Shown: in pieces, positions 1 to 8,101 of the stretch | Layout of the letters: each line of letters begins with the position of its first letter | How positions within the stretch are numbered: the stretch's first letter is position 1 | From: DATJKD01 sp963834855 | GTDB lineage: Bacteria; Pseudomonadota; Gammaproteobacteria; Steroidobacterales; Steroidobacteraceae | DNA: 64,000 bases | Direction: 5' to 3' | NCBI GenBank assembly: GCA_963834855.1 | Contig: CAWIDH010000028.1 | Span: 55,636 to 119,635 of the forward strand | Translations under genes and position numbers: made by a program | Notes under the pieces: model-generated | Databases searched by the model: none | Seen by the model: only the letters and a program-made list of their open reading frames with translations | Told to the model about the DNA's origin: nothing

Positions 1-1054
1 GACGGGTGCCAGGTTCGCCGGTGTCGTGGCCGGTGTCATCGCGGCATAGGCGGGATCGGGCGGCGTGCTGCTGAAGAGCGCGGTGTCGGGCAGCTTGCCC
101 TGCGCCTCCAGCTCGCTCACCGGCGTCGTGCTCGGCAGGAGCGTTTCGATGTCCGTGGCGTACTGCGCCTCGAAGACGTCCGTCGTGCTCGAGTAGAGGT
201 TGCCGTACGCCCTCTGATAACCCGTGATGAGCAGCGTCAGGTTCACGGGGGAGCCGCCGGTCACTTGTCCCTGGAAGATGGCGTCCCCAAAGGCCGCAAG
301 CGCATAGGGACCCGACATCGGTGCGGACGCGGTAACGGTCTGCCCCGCCTCCTGCAGCGCTCGATGCGTGGCCATTGCGACGTAGCCGCCCTGCGAATAG
401 CCCGTCACCAGCAGTTGGCCGCTGTCCATCGTGCTGGGAGCGCTCGCGGTGGGCAGCGCGCTGCGGGCGGCAGTCAGCGCATCGATCATGTCCTTGGATT
501 GCTGATCGCCGTTGAGATAGGGGTGGTAGCCCGAGCGTCGAAGTGTCGTAACCGACGTAGTTCGGCGCCACGACGATGTAGCCTTCCGCCGCGAAGACCC
601 CGGCCATCAGCAGTCCCTCGCCGTTGTCCGAGGCCTGCAGGTCAGCCATGTTGAGGGCCCGATCCGTGTTGGTGCCATGCGCATACAGCACGATCGGGCG
701 CGGGCCCTGGCACTGGCTGGCCGAATCGTTCGGCACCATCAATGCACCGGAGGCCGGGGTGATGTTTCCCGTCGGATCCACCGTCTGATACTGCAGGTGA
801 TAGACGTCGATCCGGCATTCCGGCGTCAGGACTTCGTCCGCCAGCAGCTGAGCAACCTCGTTCGAGCTGGCTACGGCCAGCAGCTCGTCGGGCGAGTAGG
901 AGGCGACCAGCGTGGGCGCTTCGCCGATCAGCTCCCCCCGTTGCGGCATCGGCGGCGCCGGCTCCGGGGGCGTCTCTTCGTCGTCGTTGCTGTCGCACGC
1001 GCAGAGCAGCAACAGCACGACGGGCAGGACTTGAAGTCGATCGAAGCGGTGCAT
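1..1054 (-). CDS. Secreted lipase-like alpha/beta-hydrolase lipoprotein (3' end cut by window; frameshift)
   Basis: The protein starts MHRFDRLQVL and has a hydrophobic leader ending in LLLLCAC, a lipobox, so it is probably a membrane-anchored lipoprotein facing the periplasm or surface. The next 300 residues resemble secreted triacylglycerol lipase/esterase proteins: an oxyanion-type IVLYAHGTN stretch and a nucleophile elbow GYSQGGY (GxSxG). Frame is lost near 527, where one extra G separates DTSTLG from GYHPYLNGDQQ; both halves read as one protein, so a 1-bp insertion (error or mutation) is the simplest reading. The C-terminus, with the expected catalytic His, lies outside the window. A tandem 21-bp repeat sits 80-120 bp upstream. 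Substrate unknown. Confidence 0.75.
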   Translation of the reverse strand, partial: MHRFDRLQVLPVVLLLLCACDSNDDEETPPEPAPPMPQRGELIGEAPTLVASYSPDELLAVASSNEVAQLLADEVLTPECRIDVYHLQYQTVDPTGNITPASGALMVPNDSASQCQGPRPIVLYAHGTNTDRALNMADLQASDNGEGLLMAGVFAAEGYIVVAPNYVGYDTSTLGLPPLSQRRSAIQGHDRCADCRPQRAAHRERSQHDGQRPTAGDGLFAGRLRRNGHASSAAGGGADRYRVRTDVGSLCACGLWGRHLPGTSDRRLPREPDAAHHGLSEGVRQPLLEHDGRLRGAVRHGHRNAPAEHDAGERAGGAGQAARHRALQQHAARSRLCRDDTGHDTGEPGTR

Positions 1055-1134
1055 CGCGGGTGTCCGCCGGAAGCCGGCATGAAGCAGGAGTCCTACTTGT
1101 GCCGTGAAACGGCGGGCACCGAAAGTCGCAGGAG

Positions 1135-1176
1135 CCGCGACCTGTAGTCAGACATCCGCGACCCGTAGTCAGATAT
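1135..1176. repeat. Tandem 21-bp repeat upstream of the lipase-like gene
   Basis: Two head-to-tail copies (1135-1155, 1156-1176) share CCGCGACC and GTAGTCAGA and differ at two positions. They lie 80-120 bp upstream of the minus-strand lipase start, where a regulator could bind. Whether they are an operator or a slipped duplication cannot be told from sequence. Confidence 0.6.
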
Positions 1177-1322
1177 CACTGACCTTCGGTGGTCCGGTGC
1201 GCCAGACGCCCGACGGGGCAAGTTCTGCGAACGGCCGCTCGAAATCGAAGCTGCGCCCGGCGGGCGTTCGCGTCGCCTGATCAAATGCGCGATGCAGACA
1301 GGGGGCCCGGGCGTCACCGCGA

Positions 1323-1997
1323 ATGCGAGCGACTGAACATATCCTTCTCGAGTCGGACGAGCGGAAGGTTCCTGCGCTCCGCACCGCGCGCAAGGTTCAT
1401 TCGCGGCTGCGTATCCAAAGCAAGGTTCGTCGCCGGGCGATCGAGCTCGCCCTGATCGACTACTGCTATCTCTCCGTGCGGACGTGGCGATCGCGCAGCC
1501 CGGATTCGCAGTACGTCCTCGACCTGCGATTCGTCGATCCTGCGTTGCGCCTCTCCCGGCACGTCGCCTGGCGCTTGATGACGGCCAGCGCAGTGCTCGC
1601 CGCGCTGGCGGTCGCGCTCGCATGGCGGATCAGCGCGTCATCGACGGCGTGGTGGCAGCACGAGTGGCTTCCCGTGCTCGGTGGCTTGTCCGGGTTGGCG
1701 GTCTGCACGGCGCTAATCAGCATGTACCGGACCACGGAGACGCTGGCTCTTTTCAGCGTGTGCGGGCGGGCGCGATTGCTCGAGCTCACCGGCGGCGTCG
1801 GCAGCTTCCGAGACATCCGGCGCTTCAGCCGGGCGCTGGCCGCGCATGTGCAGATCGCGATCGCCAGACGCCGGTCGTCGCGCGCCGCACACCTGCGCGA
1901 CGAGATGCGCGAGCACCTCCGCCTCAAGGAGGCAGGGGTGCTGTCGGAGGAGGAGTACGAGATCAGCAAGGTGCGCATCCTGGCGAGGCACGCTTGA
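1323..1997 (+). CDS. Two-TM membrane protein with SHOCT-like C-terminus
   Basis: A 224-residue protein of unknown role. The N-terminal 80 residues are basic and soluble; two hydrophobic segments follow (about residues 83-103 and 118-135), then a basic, helical cytoplasmic tail. The last 25 residues, LKEAGVLSEEEYEISKVRIL, match the short C-terminal SHOCT-type helix pair (L..L...GvlSeeEYe..K..iL) found at the ends of many bacterial membrane proteins. The gene stands alone between the lipase-like gene and the SRPBCC gene. The start is uncertain; several in-frame starts exist downstream. Confidence 0.6.
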   Translation: MRATEHILLESDERKVPALRTARKVHSRLRIQSKVRRRAIELALIDYCYLSVRTWRSRSPDSQYVLDLRFVDPALRLSRHVAWRLMTASAVLAALAVALAWRISASSTAWWQHEWLPVLGGLSGLAVCTALISMYRTTETLALFSVCGRARLLELTGGVGSFRDIRRFSRALAAHVQIAIARRRSSRAAHLRDEMREHLRLKEAGVLSEEEYEISKVRILARHA

Positions 1998-2019
1998 GGG
2001 ATCGTCAGCCAATATGCGC

Positions 2020-2039
2020 GGCGTTTCCGCGGAAACGCC
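2020..2039. repeat. Palindrome with TTTCCGCGGAAA core, copy 1
   Basis: A perfect 20-bp palindrome centred on CCGCGG lies between the convergent genes at 1997 and 2053. The same 12-bp core recurs three times in the DUF222-HNH gene (20295, 21038, 21081), so it is a dispersed family. Confidence 0.75.
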
Positions 2040-2052
2040 CGCGACCCGCGTC

Positions 2053-2667
2053 TCACTCGAGCGTCTGTTTCAACCGCTCCAGCGCCTCGCCCCAGGCCCG
2101 CCGGTAGCCGTCCGCCTCGGCGCGCGTCTGCAGCCGGTCGATCGTCACCATCACGGTCGTCTTCGCCCCGCTCGGCGCGAACTTGATCTCGACCGGCGTC
2201 GGCATCGTGAGCCCCTCGTCCTCCCAGGTGAGGCGGATCGTCTTGCCGGGCGTCGCCTTCCGGACCGTGGCCTGGTTGCCGTCGGCGTTTCGCCAGTGGC
2301 CGCCCTCCTCGATCCGGGCGTCGTGCCGCGGCCCGAACCAGCGATCGAGCGCCGCGGCGGTCGCAAAGGCGCCGTAGCAGGTCGCCGGGTCCGCCTTGAC
2401 GCTCTTGGTCGCGCAGATCGTGTAGCCCTTCGGCTTGCCGTCCTTCTCGACCGCGCCGCGCGTGAGCTCGTACTCGTGCGTGATCGTGGTACTCCACCAC
2501 GGGTCGACCTTGAGCTCGCCCGCGAGCCAGTCGCCGATCTTGCGCCGGCCGAGCTCGAGCCCGCCCCGGCCGTCGATCAGTCCGTGCCATTCGGCGAGCG
2601 TGCGGCCGGTGGCGGCCTTGCAGGTCTCGTCGCTGACCGCGTGCTCCGCCTTGCGTTCGACCTTCAT
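2053..2667 (-). CDS. DUF4287-like + AHSA1/SRPBCC START-type domain protein
   Basis: 204 residues. The first 70 (TCKAATGRTLAEWHGLID ... KVDPWWSTTITHEYE) match the DUF4287-type domain; residues about 80-204 are an AHSA1-like SRPBCC hydrophobic-pocket fold with the typical WFGP and WEDEG stretches. Such proteins bind small hydrophobic ligands or act in stress regulons; no substrate can be named. It is the second gene of a two-gene minus-strand unit with the DUF1761 gene, 12 bp apart, behind an AraC regulator. Confidence 0.8.
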   Translation of the reverse strand: MKVERKAEHAVSDETCKAATGRTLAEWHGLIDGRGGLELGRRKIGDWLAGELKVDPWWSTTITHEYELTRGAVEKDGKPKGYTICATKSVKADPATCYGAFATAAALDRWFGPRHDARIEEGGHWRNADGNQATVRKATPGKTIRLTWEDEGLTMPTPVEIKFAPSGAKTTVMVTIDRLQTRAEADGYRRAWGEALERLKQTLE

Positions 2668-2679
2668 CGCGGCCCCCGT

Positions 2680-3078
2680 TCAATGCCACAGCGCGAGGAT
2701 GAGCCCGATGATCGTGAACTGCAGCGTGTGGTAGCCGCCGTTGATCAGCCAGAGCTTGAGGCTCTTCCGCTCGAAGAGGTAATCGATGCCGAGGCTCGCG
2801 GCGACCCAGCACAGGCCCGCCGAGAAGCCCGCGCCCAGGCCCAGCGCCATCGGCGGCCGCGGTCCGAGGAAGAGCGCAAACACCCACGCCGCAATCAGCG
2901 ACAGCACGAACGTCAGCCCGAAGATCAGCGCCATGTTCGAGGTCTTCATCTTCTCCTCGGTCACGCCGGCCTCGCGCTGCCAGGCCTTGCCGAAGAGCGC
3001 GGGCGAGTACCAGAGCGCGCCGAGCGCGAAGGTGGCGACGGCCGCTGCGATGACGGCGAGGTAATTCACTTCAGGCAT
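2680..3078 (-). CDS. DUF1761 family integral membrane protein
   Basis: 132 residues with four predicted membrane helices; the N-terminal ALGALWYSPALFGKAW stretch is characteristic of DUF1761. Start chosen at ATG 3078 because GGGAGA lies 6 nt upstream (the longer open frame upstream is antisense-type noise). Function unknown. It is co-transcribed with the SRPBCC gene, and the AraC-family gene immediately upstream on the same strand is the likely regulator. Confidence 0.85.
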   Translation of the reverse strand: MPEVNYLAVIAAAVATFALGALWYSPALFGKAWQREAGVTEEKMKTSNMALIFGLTFVLSLIAAWVFALFLGPRPPMALGLGAGFSAGLCWVAASLGIDYLFERKSLKLWLINGGYHTLQFTIIGLILALWH

Positions 3079-3161
3079 GTCGATCTCCCGTGGATGATTG
3101 GTATGTCGCCAGCGTGCACGCGTCGCGGCGCGCCGGTCTTGGAAAAAAGTAACCGCCGCCG

Positions 3162-3206
3162 GAAATTGGCTCTGAGCCATTTTCGAAATTGGCTCCGAGC
3201 CATTTT
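3162..3206. repeat. Two direct copies of a GGCTCNGAGCC palindromic repeat
   Basis: Two 22-bp units (3162-3183, 3185-3206), GAAATTGGCTC(T/C)GAGCCATTTT, in direct order 1 bp apart. The second abuts the stop codon of the AraC gene. Related copies occur at 34467-34512 and 34643-34664, again at gene ends, so this is a REP-like or terminator-like intergenic family. Confidence 0.75.
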
Positions 3207-4070
3207 TTAGCGGATGACGACGCTCTGCGGGTCGGGGCGGGTCTGGCGCAGGAACGCGGCGGGCGACAGCCCGCTGAACGACTGGAACTCGTTGATCAGG
3301 TGCGACTGGTCGTAGTAACCGCACTGGTCGGCGAGCGCCGCCCACGGCACCTGCGTGGCGCCGTCGAGCATCGCGAGCGCGCCCCGGAACCGGTGAATGC
3401 GGCACAGCGCCTTGGGCGTCAGGCCGACCTGGTGCATGAAGAGGGCCGCGAGGTGCTTGCGGGTGTAGCCGGTCTGCGTCGCGAGACGGGCCACCGGCAC
3501 CCTGCCCCCGGTCGCGGCGATGCGATCGACGGCCCAGCGCACCGCCGGGTGCACCGCCTGGCGCGGCGACAGGCGCGCGATCAGCCACTGCTCCACGATC
3601 GCGAACCGCTCGGCGGTGGCCGGCGTGTTGAGCAATCGCTCGCGCAACGCGAGCACGCCGTCGCCGAGCGCGTCCGCGAGCGCGATGATCCGATCCGCGA
3701 GGCCTTCGAGCTGCGGCCCGAGCCAGGGATAGGCGCCGCGCGCCGAGAACCCCACGCCGAGCAGCGCGTTGCCGTGCGGCGCCTCGGTGTCGATCGGTCC
3801 CTGGTGCAGCCCCGAGTACCAGACGTCGACGAACGGCACGCGCCGCTCCGGCGGCCCCGGCTCGATCCGGTACTGCGGAGGACCTAAGTTGATGAGGAGC
3901 TGGCTCTGGCCGGAGGGCAGGATGCGGTCGCGCTGGTAGGCGACGTGACCCTCGCCGTACCACATGGTCGCGACCACGTCGGCCAGGCGCGCGTCGGGCG
4001 TGCACACGGTGACGCTCCACCGGCCGATCGGTGAGGCGTGCTCGAATCGATGCAGGCGATGCTCGATCAC
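3207..4070 (-). CDS. AraC family transcriptional regulator
   Basis: About 287 residues from GTG 4070. The C-terminal 100 residues carry two helix-turn-helix motifs of the AraC/XylS type (VARLATQTGYTRKHLAALF and ALADQCGYYDQSHLINEF). The N-terminal domain resembles DUF6597-type sensor domains (LPSGQSQLLINLG, FVDVWYSGLHQGP). Ligand unknown. It lies 128 bp upstream of the DUF1761-SRPBCC pair on the same strand and probably controls it. Start uncertain: an ATG at 4172 would add 34 residues that do not look conserved. Confidence 0.85.
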   Translation of the reverse strand: MIEHRLHRFEHASPIGRWSVTVCTPDARLADVVATMWYGEGHVAYQRDRILPSGQSQLLINLGPPQYRIEPGPPERRVPFVDVWYSGLHQGPIDTEAPHGNALLGVGFSARGAYPWLGPQLEGLADRIIALADALGDGVLALRERLLNTPATAERFAIVEQWLIARLSPRQAVHPAVRWAVDRIAATGGRVPVARLATQTGYTRKHLAALFMHQVGLTPKALCRIHRFRGALAMLDGATQVPWAALADQCGYYDQSHLINEFQSFSGLSPAAFLRQTRPDPQSVVIR

Positions 4071-4265
4071 GGCGGGACCCCGTGAACAGTGTAACGCCGC
4101 GACGCCCGCGTGGCTCGACGATGCGGCGAAGCTTGCGGGCGGGTAACCGCAGCTTGCGGTGAGGAATGGCATGCCGACACGGTGGCGAGGACCAGCCGTT
4201 CGCAGTTTCGGTGCGGATGCGGGCAAGATACCCTCCGGGACCTGTGCGTGGAGCCCAGATGAAAG

Positions 4266-5218
4266 TTGCTCGTGCCGGTTGAGGGTCAGGGCCTGAGCCG
4301 TCGGCGCCGCCGCGGCCGGGCCTGCCTGGTGCTCACGCTGCTCGCCGGCGCCGCATTCCAGTGCCCGGCGCAGGAGCTCGAGCCGCGCGCCTACTCGCCG
4401 AGCCCGGTGGGCATGCACTTCCTGGTCGCGGGCTACGCCCGCACATCCGGAGACGTGGTGTTCGACGCCTCCCTGCCGTTCAGCGATGTCGATGCGCAGT
4501 TGAACGCCGGCACCCTTGCCTATGGGCAGACCTTCGGCGTGCTCGGGCGCTCGGCGAACGTGCTGATCGCGGCGCCGTACGTGTGGGGCGACGTGTCGGG
4601 CAAGGTCAACGAGGAGGCGAATTCGATCACCCGCTCCGGCCCCGGGGACCCGAGGCTGCGACTGAGCGTCAATCTCGTCGGCGGCCCCGCGCTCACGCCC
4701 GCGGAGTTCTCGGTGCGCAAGCCTGCGACGACGCTCGGCGCGAGTCTCACGGTAGTGCCGCCGCTCGGCGAGTACGACCCGGCGAAGCTCATAAACATCG
4801 GCGCGAACCGCTGGGCCTTCAAGCCGGAGCTCGGCCTCTCGTTTCCGGTTGGGCGCTGGTCACTCGACGGCTATGCCGGGGTCTGGCTGTTCGGCGACAA
4901 CGACGAGTTCTTTGGTGGCGTGCGCCGCGAGCAGGATCCCATTGGCGCACTGCAATTCCATGCCAGCTATACGTTCCGCCCGCACTGTGGCTCGCCTTCG
5001 ATTCGACCTGGTATTCGGGCGGCCGCAGCACGGTCGATGGCGTCGAGAACAACGACCGGCAGGAGAACACGCGCGTCGGCTTGACGTTCTCACTGCCGAT
5101 CGGAGATCGACAGTCGCTCAAGTTCACCTGGAGCGATGGCGCGTCGACGCGTGTCGGCGGGGACTTCAGCACCTTCGGTGTCGCGTGGCAGTACGCCTGG
5201 CTGCGGCCGGCGCGCTGA
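4266..5218 (+). CDS. Outer-membrane transporter of the phenol-degradation MetA family (frameshift)
   Basis: A signal peptide (LVLTLLAGAAFQCPAQ) is followed by a beta-barrel-type protein of about 310 residues, with alternating strands and repeated short turns, matching the 'transporter' family near phenol-degradation meta-pathway genes (Phenol_MetA_deg). It would sit in the outer membrane and pass small hydrophobic substrates. Near 4980 one G appears to be missing: frame one ends ...HASYTFRP, and a second frame continues LWLAFDSTWYSGG to a normal aromatic C-terminus WQYAWLRPAR. The two parts join without loss. The gene has its own start after an upstream gap of 195 bp. Confidence 0.8.
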
Positions 5219-5279
5219 ACGCGTCGCTGATGCCCGCGACGCATTCGGGGCGGAGCGCAACCTTTGCAAAGGGGAGAAG

Positions 5280-5729
5280 ATGTCGAAGTACCTGTGGGGT
5301 CTCGTCGTCATTACGGCACTCGCCGGCTGTTCCAGGGAGCCGTCCGGTGAGCTGGCTGGTGGCGGAGATGTGGAAAGCGGAGTTGAGGAGATTTCCGGGC
5401 CGTTTCCGAAGACGGTTCGCGGCACCATCGGCTACTCGTACCCTCTGGACGATGAAGGCGGGCCGGTCAAGTTCGACCTTCTGGAGTACGGCGGCGCCAC
5501 TTTCATCATCAGTGCCGCCGACTACGATGCCAAAGACGGCATCCACGAGGACGATGCAGAGATTTCGGTGACAGAGCCATCTGAAGCTCGGCATGCTGCC
5601 TCGGGCGTACTGACGCGCCGATCGGCAGTGCATTCACTCGACGCAACGCCGGCTGTGACCGTTGCCGCTCCCGGCGACGAGCTCGGCCCTCCCAGCGTCA
5701 CGCCGACCTACCGGGCAACGCGTCGATGA
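5280..5729 (+). CDS. Hypothetical lipoprotein
   Basis: 149 residues starting at ATG 5280, preceded by AAGGGGAG. The leader MSKYLWGLVVITALAGC ends in a clear lipobox (LAGC), so the mature protein is lipid-anchored. The rest is acidic and unrecognised, with a compact region around residues 40-85. A longer open frame upstream runs into the end of the barrel gene and is not the start. The last 30 residues are low-complexity, and a frameshift near the 3' end is possible. Confidence 0.6.
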   Translation: MSKYLWGLVVITALAGCSREPSGELAGGGDVESGVEEISGPFPKTVRGTIGYSYPLDDEGGPVKFDLLEYGGATFIISAADYDAKDGIHEDDAEISVTEPSEARHAASGVLTRRSAVHSLDATPAVTVAAPGDELGPPSVTPTYRATRR

Positions 5730-5746
5730 CGCGGCCAGAATCCGCT

Positions 5747-6131
5747 ATGCCCACTGGAAAGAAGAAGAGCCGGTCCTGACCTCGAGCGTCTCGACCGCAC
5801 GGTCGCCGACGCACGGCGCGCCCACGATGAGCGCCAGCAGAGTTACCGCGGCCAGGCGCTGAAACTGTTTCCGTGGATCTGCGGGCGGTGCGCGCGTGAA
5901 TTCGACCACACCAACGTGCGCGAACTCACGGTCCACCACAAGGACCACGACCACGACAACAACCCGCCCGACGGCAGCAACTGGGAACTGCTCTGCCTTT
6001 ACTGCCACGACAACGAGCACCAGCGGCAACTGGATCGGGCAGGCATAGTCGCTGGACGCACCGAAAGCACGCCGCAAGCGACGCACACGCCCTTCGCCGA
6101 CCTCGCCTCGCTCCTCAAGAAGGACGGCTAG
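5747..6131 (+). CDS. yajD: YajD-type HNH nuclease (frameshift near start)
   Basis: The conserved part reads LKLFPWICGRCAREF, VHHKDHDHDNNPPDGSNWE, LLCLYCHDNEHQ and NPFADL-like TPFADLASLL, collinear with the 115-residue YajD HNH protein of enterobacteria. Two CxxC pairs bind Zn and HHxDHDH is the catalytic HNH core. An ATG at 5747 (MPTGKKKSRS) is in another frame; one extra T near 5776 would join it to DLERLDRTVADARRA. Only 71 residues are open without that correction. Function in vivo unknown. Confidence 0.75.
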
Positions 6132-6136
6132 GCCGA

Positions 6137-8011
6137 TCAGTTGACCTCTTTCTGCTCCGCGATCCACGAATTCACCACCGTCTCCAGCACGGACAGTGGT
6201 ATGGATCCGTTCGTCAGGATGACGTCGTGGAATCCCCTGATGTCGAACCGGTCTCCGAGCTGTGACTGTGCGTTGGCGCGCAGGCGATTGATCGACTCAC
6301 GGCCAACCATGTAGGCCGTGGCCTGGCCCGGCCAGACCGAGTAGCGCTCGACTTCGGTCGTGACCGAGGATTCCTGGTCGCCCGTGACGCCCACCATGTA
6401 GTCGATCGCCTGTTCGCGCGTCCATCGCTTGTGATGCAGGCCGGTGTCGACGACCAGACGAGCCGCGCGAAACGTCATCGATTGCAGGTAGCCAAGTCGG
6501 CCAAGCGGATCCTGCTCATACACCCCCATCTCGTCGGCGAGCTGCTCGGCATACAGTGCCCAGCCTTCCCAGTATCCGGAGAAACCGAGCACGGCGCCGC
6601 GAATCATGGGCAGGCCCGTCGACTCCTGCGCGATCGCGCCCTGCCAGTGATGACCGGGATTGCCCTCGTGATACGTGAGCGTCGCGAGGGTGAATCTCGG
6701 CCACTCGCCGGTGTCGCGCAGGTTGATGTAGTACGCGCCGGGCCGCGATCCGTCGAGCGCCGCGGACTGGTAATAGCCTCCGGGCGCGCCGAGCTCGATG
6801 TAGGGCGGGACGCGACGGATCTCGAGCTTCGCCTTCGCGAGCTGGCCGAAGTACTTCGGGAGCAGCGGCTGGAGGTCGGTGATCTGCTGGTTGAGCGACT
6901 TGAGCAGCTGCGCGCGGCCTTCATCGGTGTTCGGATAGAGCTGCCCGGGATCCTTCGACAGCTTCTGGATTCGCTCGGCGACGGTGCCGGTCGTGAGGCC
7001 CTGAGCGTCCAGGATCGCGTCCATCTCCTTGTGCAGCTGTTCGATCAGCCGCAGGCCCATTTCGTGGATCTCGTCCGGGCTGAGCCTGGTGGTGTTACTA
7101 CTCTCGAGCGCGACTGCATAGTATTCAGCCGCGTTCGGCAGCCGCCAGATACCCGCGTCGTGCGTCGCACGGGGACGCAACGCCTGCAGCTGCGCGGCCT
7201 GCCGACCATAGGCGGGCAGAACGAGGTCCTTCACCATGGCTTCGGCGCGGCCGACCAGGTCCGCCTGCTGTGCGGGGTCGAGCTTCGCGTCCGCGACTTT
7301 TCTCTTGAGCGCCTGTACCAGCACCGTCTCGGCGGGTGCCTTGGCGGCGAAGTCCTTCAATTGCTTTACGGCCCCATCGATCACGAAGTCGGGCGGGACG
7401 ATGCCCTTGTCGGCGTCCGTCTTGATTCGGCCAGTTTCCTGGTCGAGCACGGTCGCATAGGCGCGCACCCGCGAGAGGTAGTCCTCGGCGTCCTGCGCGG
7501 TCTTCACCTGGTGCTGGGAATTGAGGAAGTCGGGAACGGACGTGTACGACCCGTGGAGCTGCGAGACGACGTAGGGAGACGGTCCGCCCCAGGGATGGTT
7601 GTCGGCGAATCCGACCTTCTGGCCCGCGATTGCGTTGTCGAGGTAGGTGGCCACTACGTCGTAGGTCACCGCGTCAGCGGGCGACAACCGCGCGCGATCG
7701 ATCCTGGCAAGCTCCTGGCGCATGCTTCGCACCAGCTGCGCCCTGCGGGCGACGCCTTCCGGCGACCGGTCGGTCAATCGATCCGAGTACTTGCCGCCCG
7801 CGCTTTCTTCCGATACCGCCAGCGACGTGGCGATGTCGGGCCATTCCTTCAGGATCTCCGTCGTGAAGCGGTCGAGGGTGCTCTTCAATGCCGGCGACGC
7901 ACCGCCTGGCGTGGGTTCCGCTCTTGCCTGTACGGGAGCTTCGCGCTGCGAACAGGCCGCAAGCGCAGAGATGAGGGCGACTACCGAGAAGTAAGCCAGT
8001 TTGCGAGTCAT
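6137..8011 (-). CDS. DUF885 family metal-dependent peptidase-like lipoprotein
   Basis: 624 residues, the usual length of DUF885 proteins. The leader MTRKLAYFSVVALISALAAC ends in a lipobox. The family motif HEGNPGHHWQ (about residue 448) is an HExxH-like zinc site seen in these carboxypeptidase-related proteins; EGWALYAEQLADEMG follows and holds the likely third ligand. It probably trims peptides in the periplasm; the substrate is not known. Divergent from the M28 peptidase gene, with 90 bp between the starts, so the two periplasmic peptidases may be co-regulated. Confidence 0.9.
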   Translation of the reverse strand: MTRKLAYFSVVALISALAACSQREAPVQARAEPTPGGASPALKSTLDRFTTEILKEWPDIATSLAVSEESAGGKYSDRLTDRSPEGVARRAQLVRSMRQELARIDRARLSPADAVTYDVVATYLDNAIAGQKVGFADNHPWGGPSPYVVSQLHGSYTSVPDFLNSQHQVKTAQDAEDYLSRVRAYATVLDQETGRIKTDADKGIVPPDFVIDGAVKQLKDFAAKAPAETVLVQALKRKVADAKLDPAQQADLVGRAEAMVKDLVLPAYGRQAAQLQALRPRATHDAGIWRLPNAAEYYAVALESSNTTRLSPDEIHEMGLRLIEQLHKEMDAILDAQGLTTGTVAERIQKLSKDPGQLYPNTDEGRAQLLKSLNQQITDLQPLLPKYFGQLAKAKLEIRRVPPYIELGAPGGYYQSAALDGSRPGAYYINLRDTGEWPRFTLATLTYHEGNPGHHWQGAIAQESTGLPMIRGAVLGFSGYWEGWALYAEQLADEMGVYEQDPLGRLGYLQSMTFRAARLVVDTGLHHKRWTREQAIDYMVGVTGDQESSVTTEVERYSVWPGQATAYMVGRESINRLRANAQSQLGDRFDIRGFHDVILTNGSIPLSVLETVVNSWIAEQKEVN

Positions 8012-8046
8012 TGCGAGTTTCCATGAACGCCGGTACGGTCACCTCA

Positions 8047-8052
8047 TATAAT
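8047..8052 (+). promoter_or_regulatory. Probable -10 box for the M28 peptidase gene
   Basis: TATAAT lies 50 bp upstream of the peptidase ATG in the 90-bp divergent region. The -35 at 17 bp spacing (TGAACG, 8024-8029) is weak and overlaps the region just upstream of the DUF885 start. Confidence 0.45.
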
Positions 8053-8101
8053 CGCAAAAAACCCGCCCGCTTTCGCGGCGCGACCGAGGGAGATCCGCTG
8101 C

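Noticed and set aside
1466..2887. A 473-residue minus-strand open frame
   Set aside because: It overlaps the SRPBCC gene in another frame and is Arg/Gly/Ala-rich throughout; this is the usual long shadow frame in high-GC DNA.
6431..8026. A 531-residue frame antisense to the DUF885 gene
   Set aside because: The minus strand has a lipobox and HEGNPGHH motif; the plus frame has no domain.
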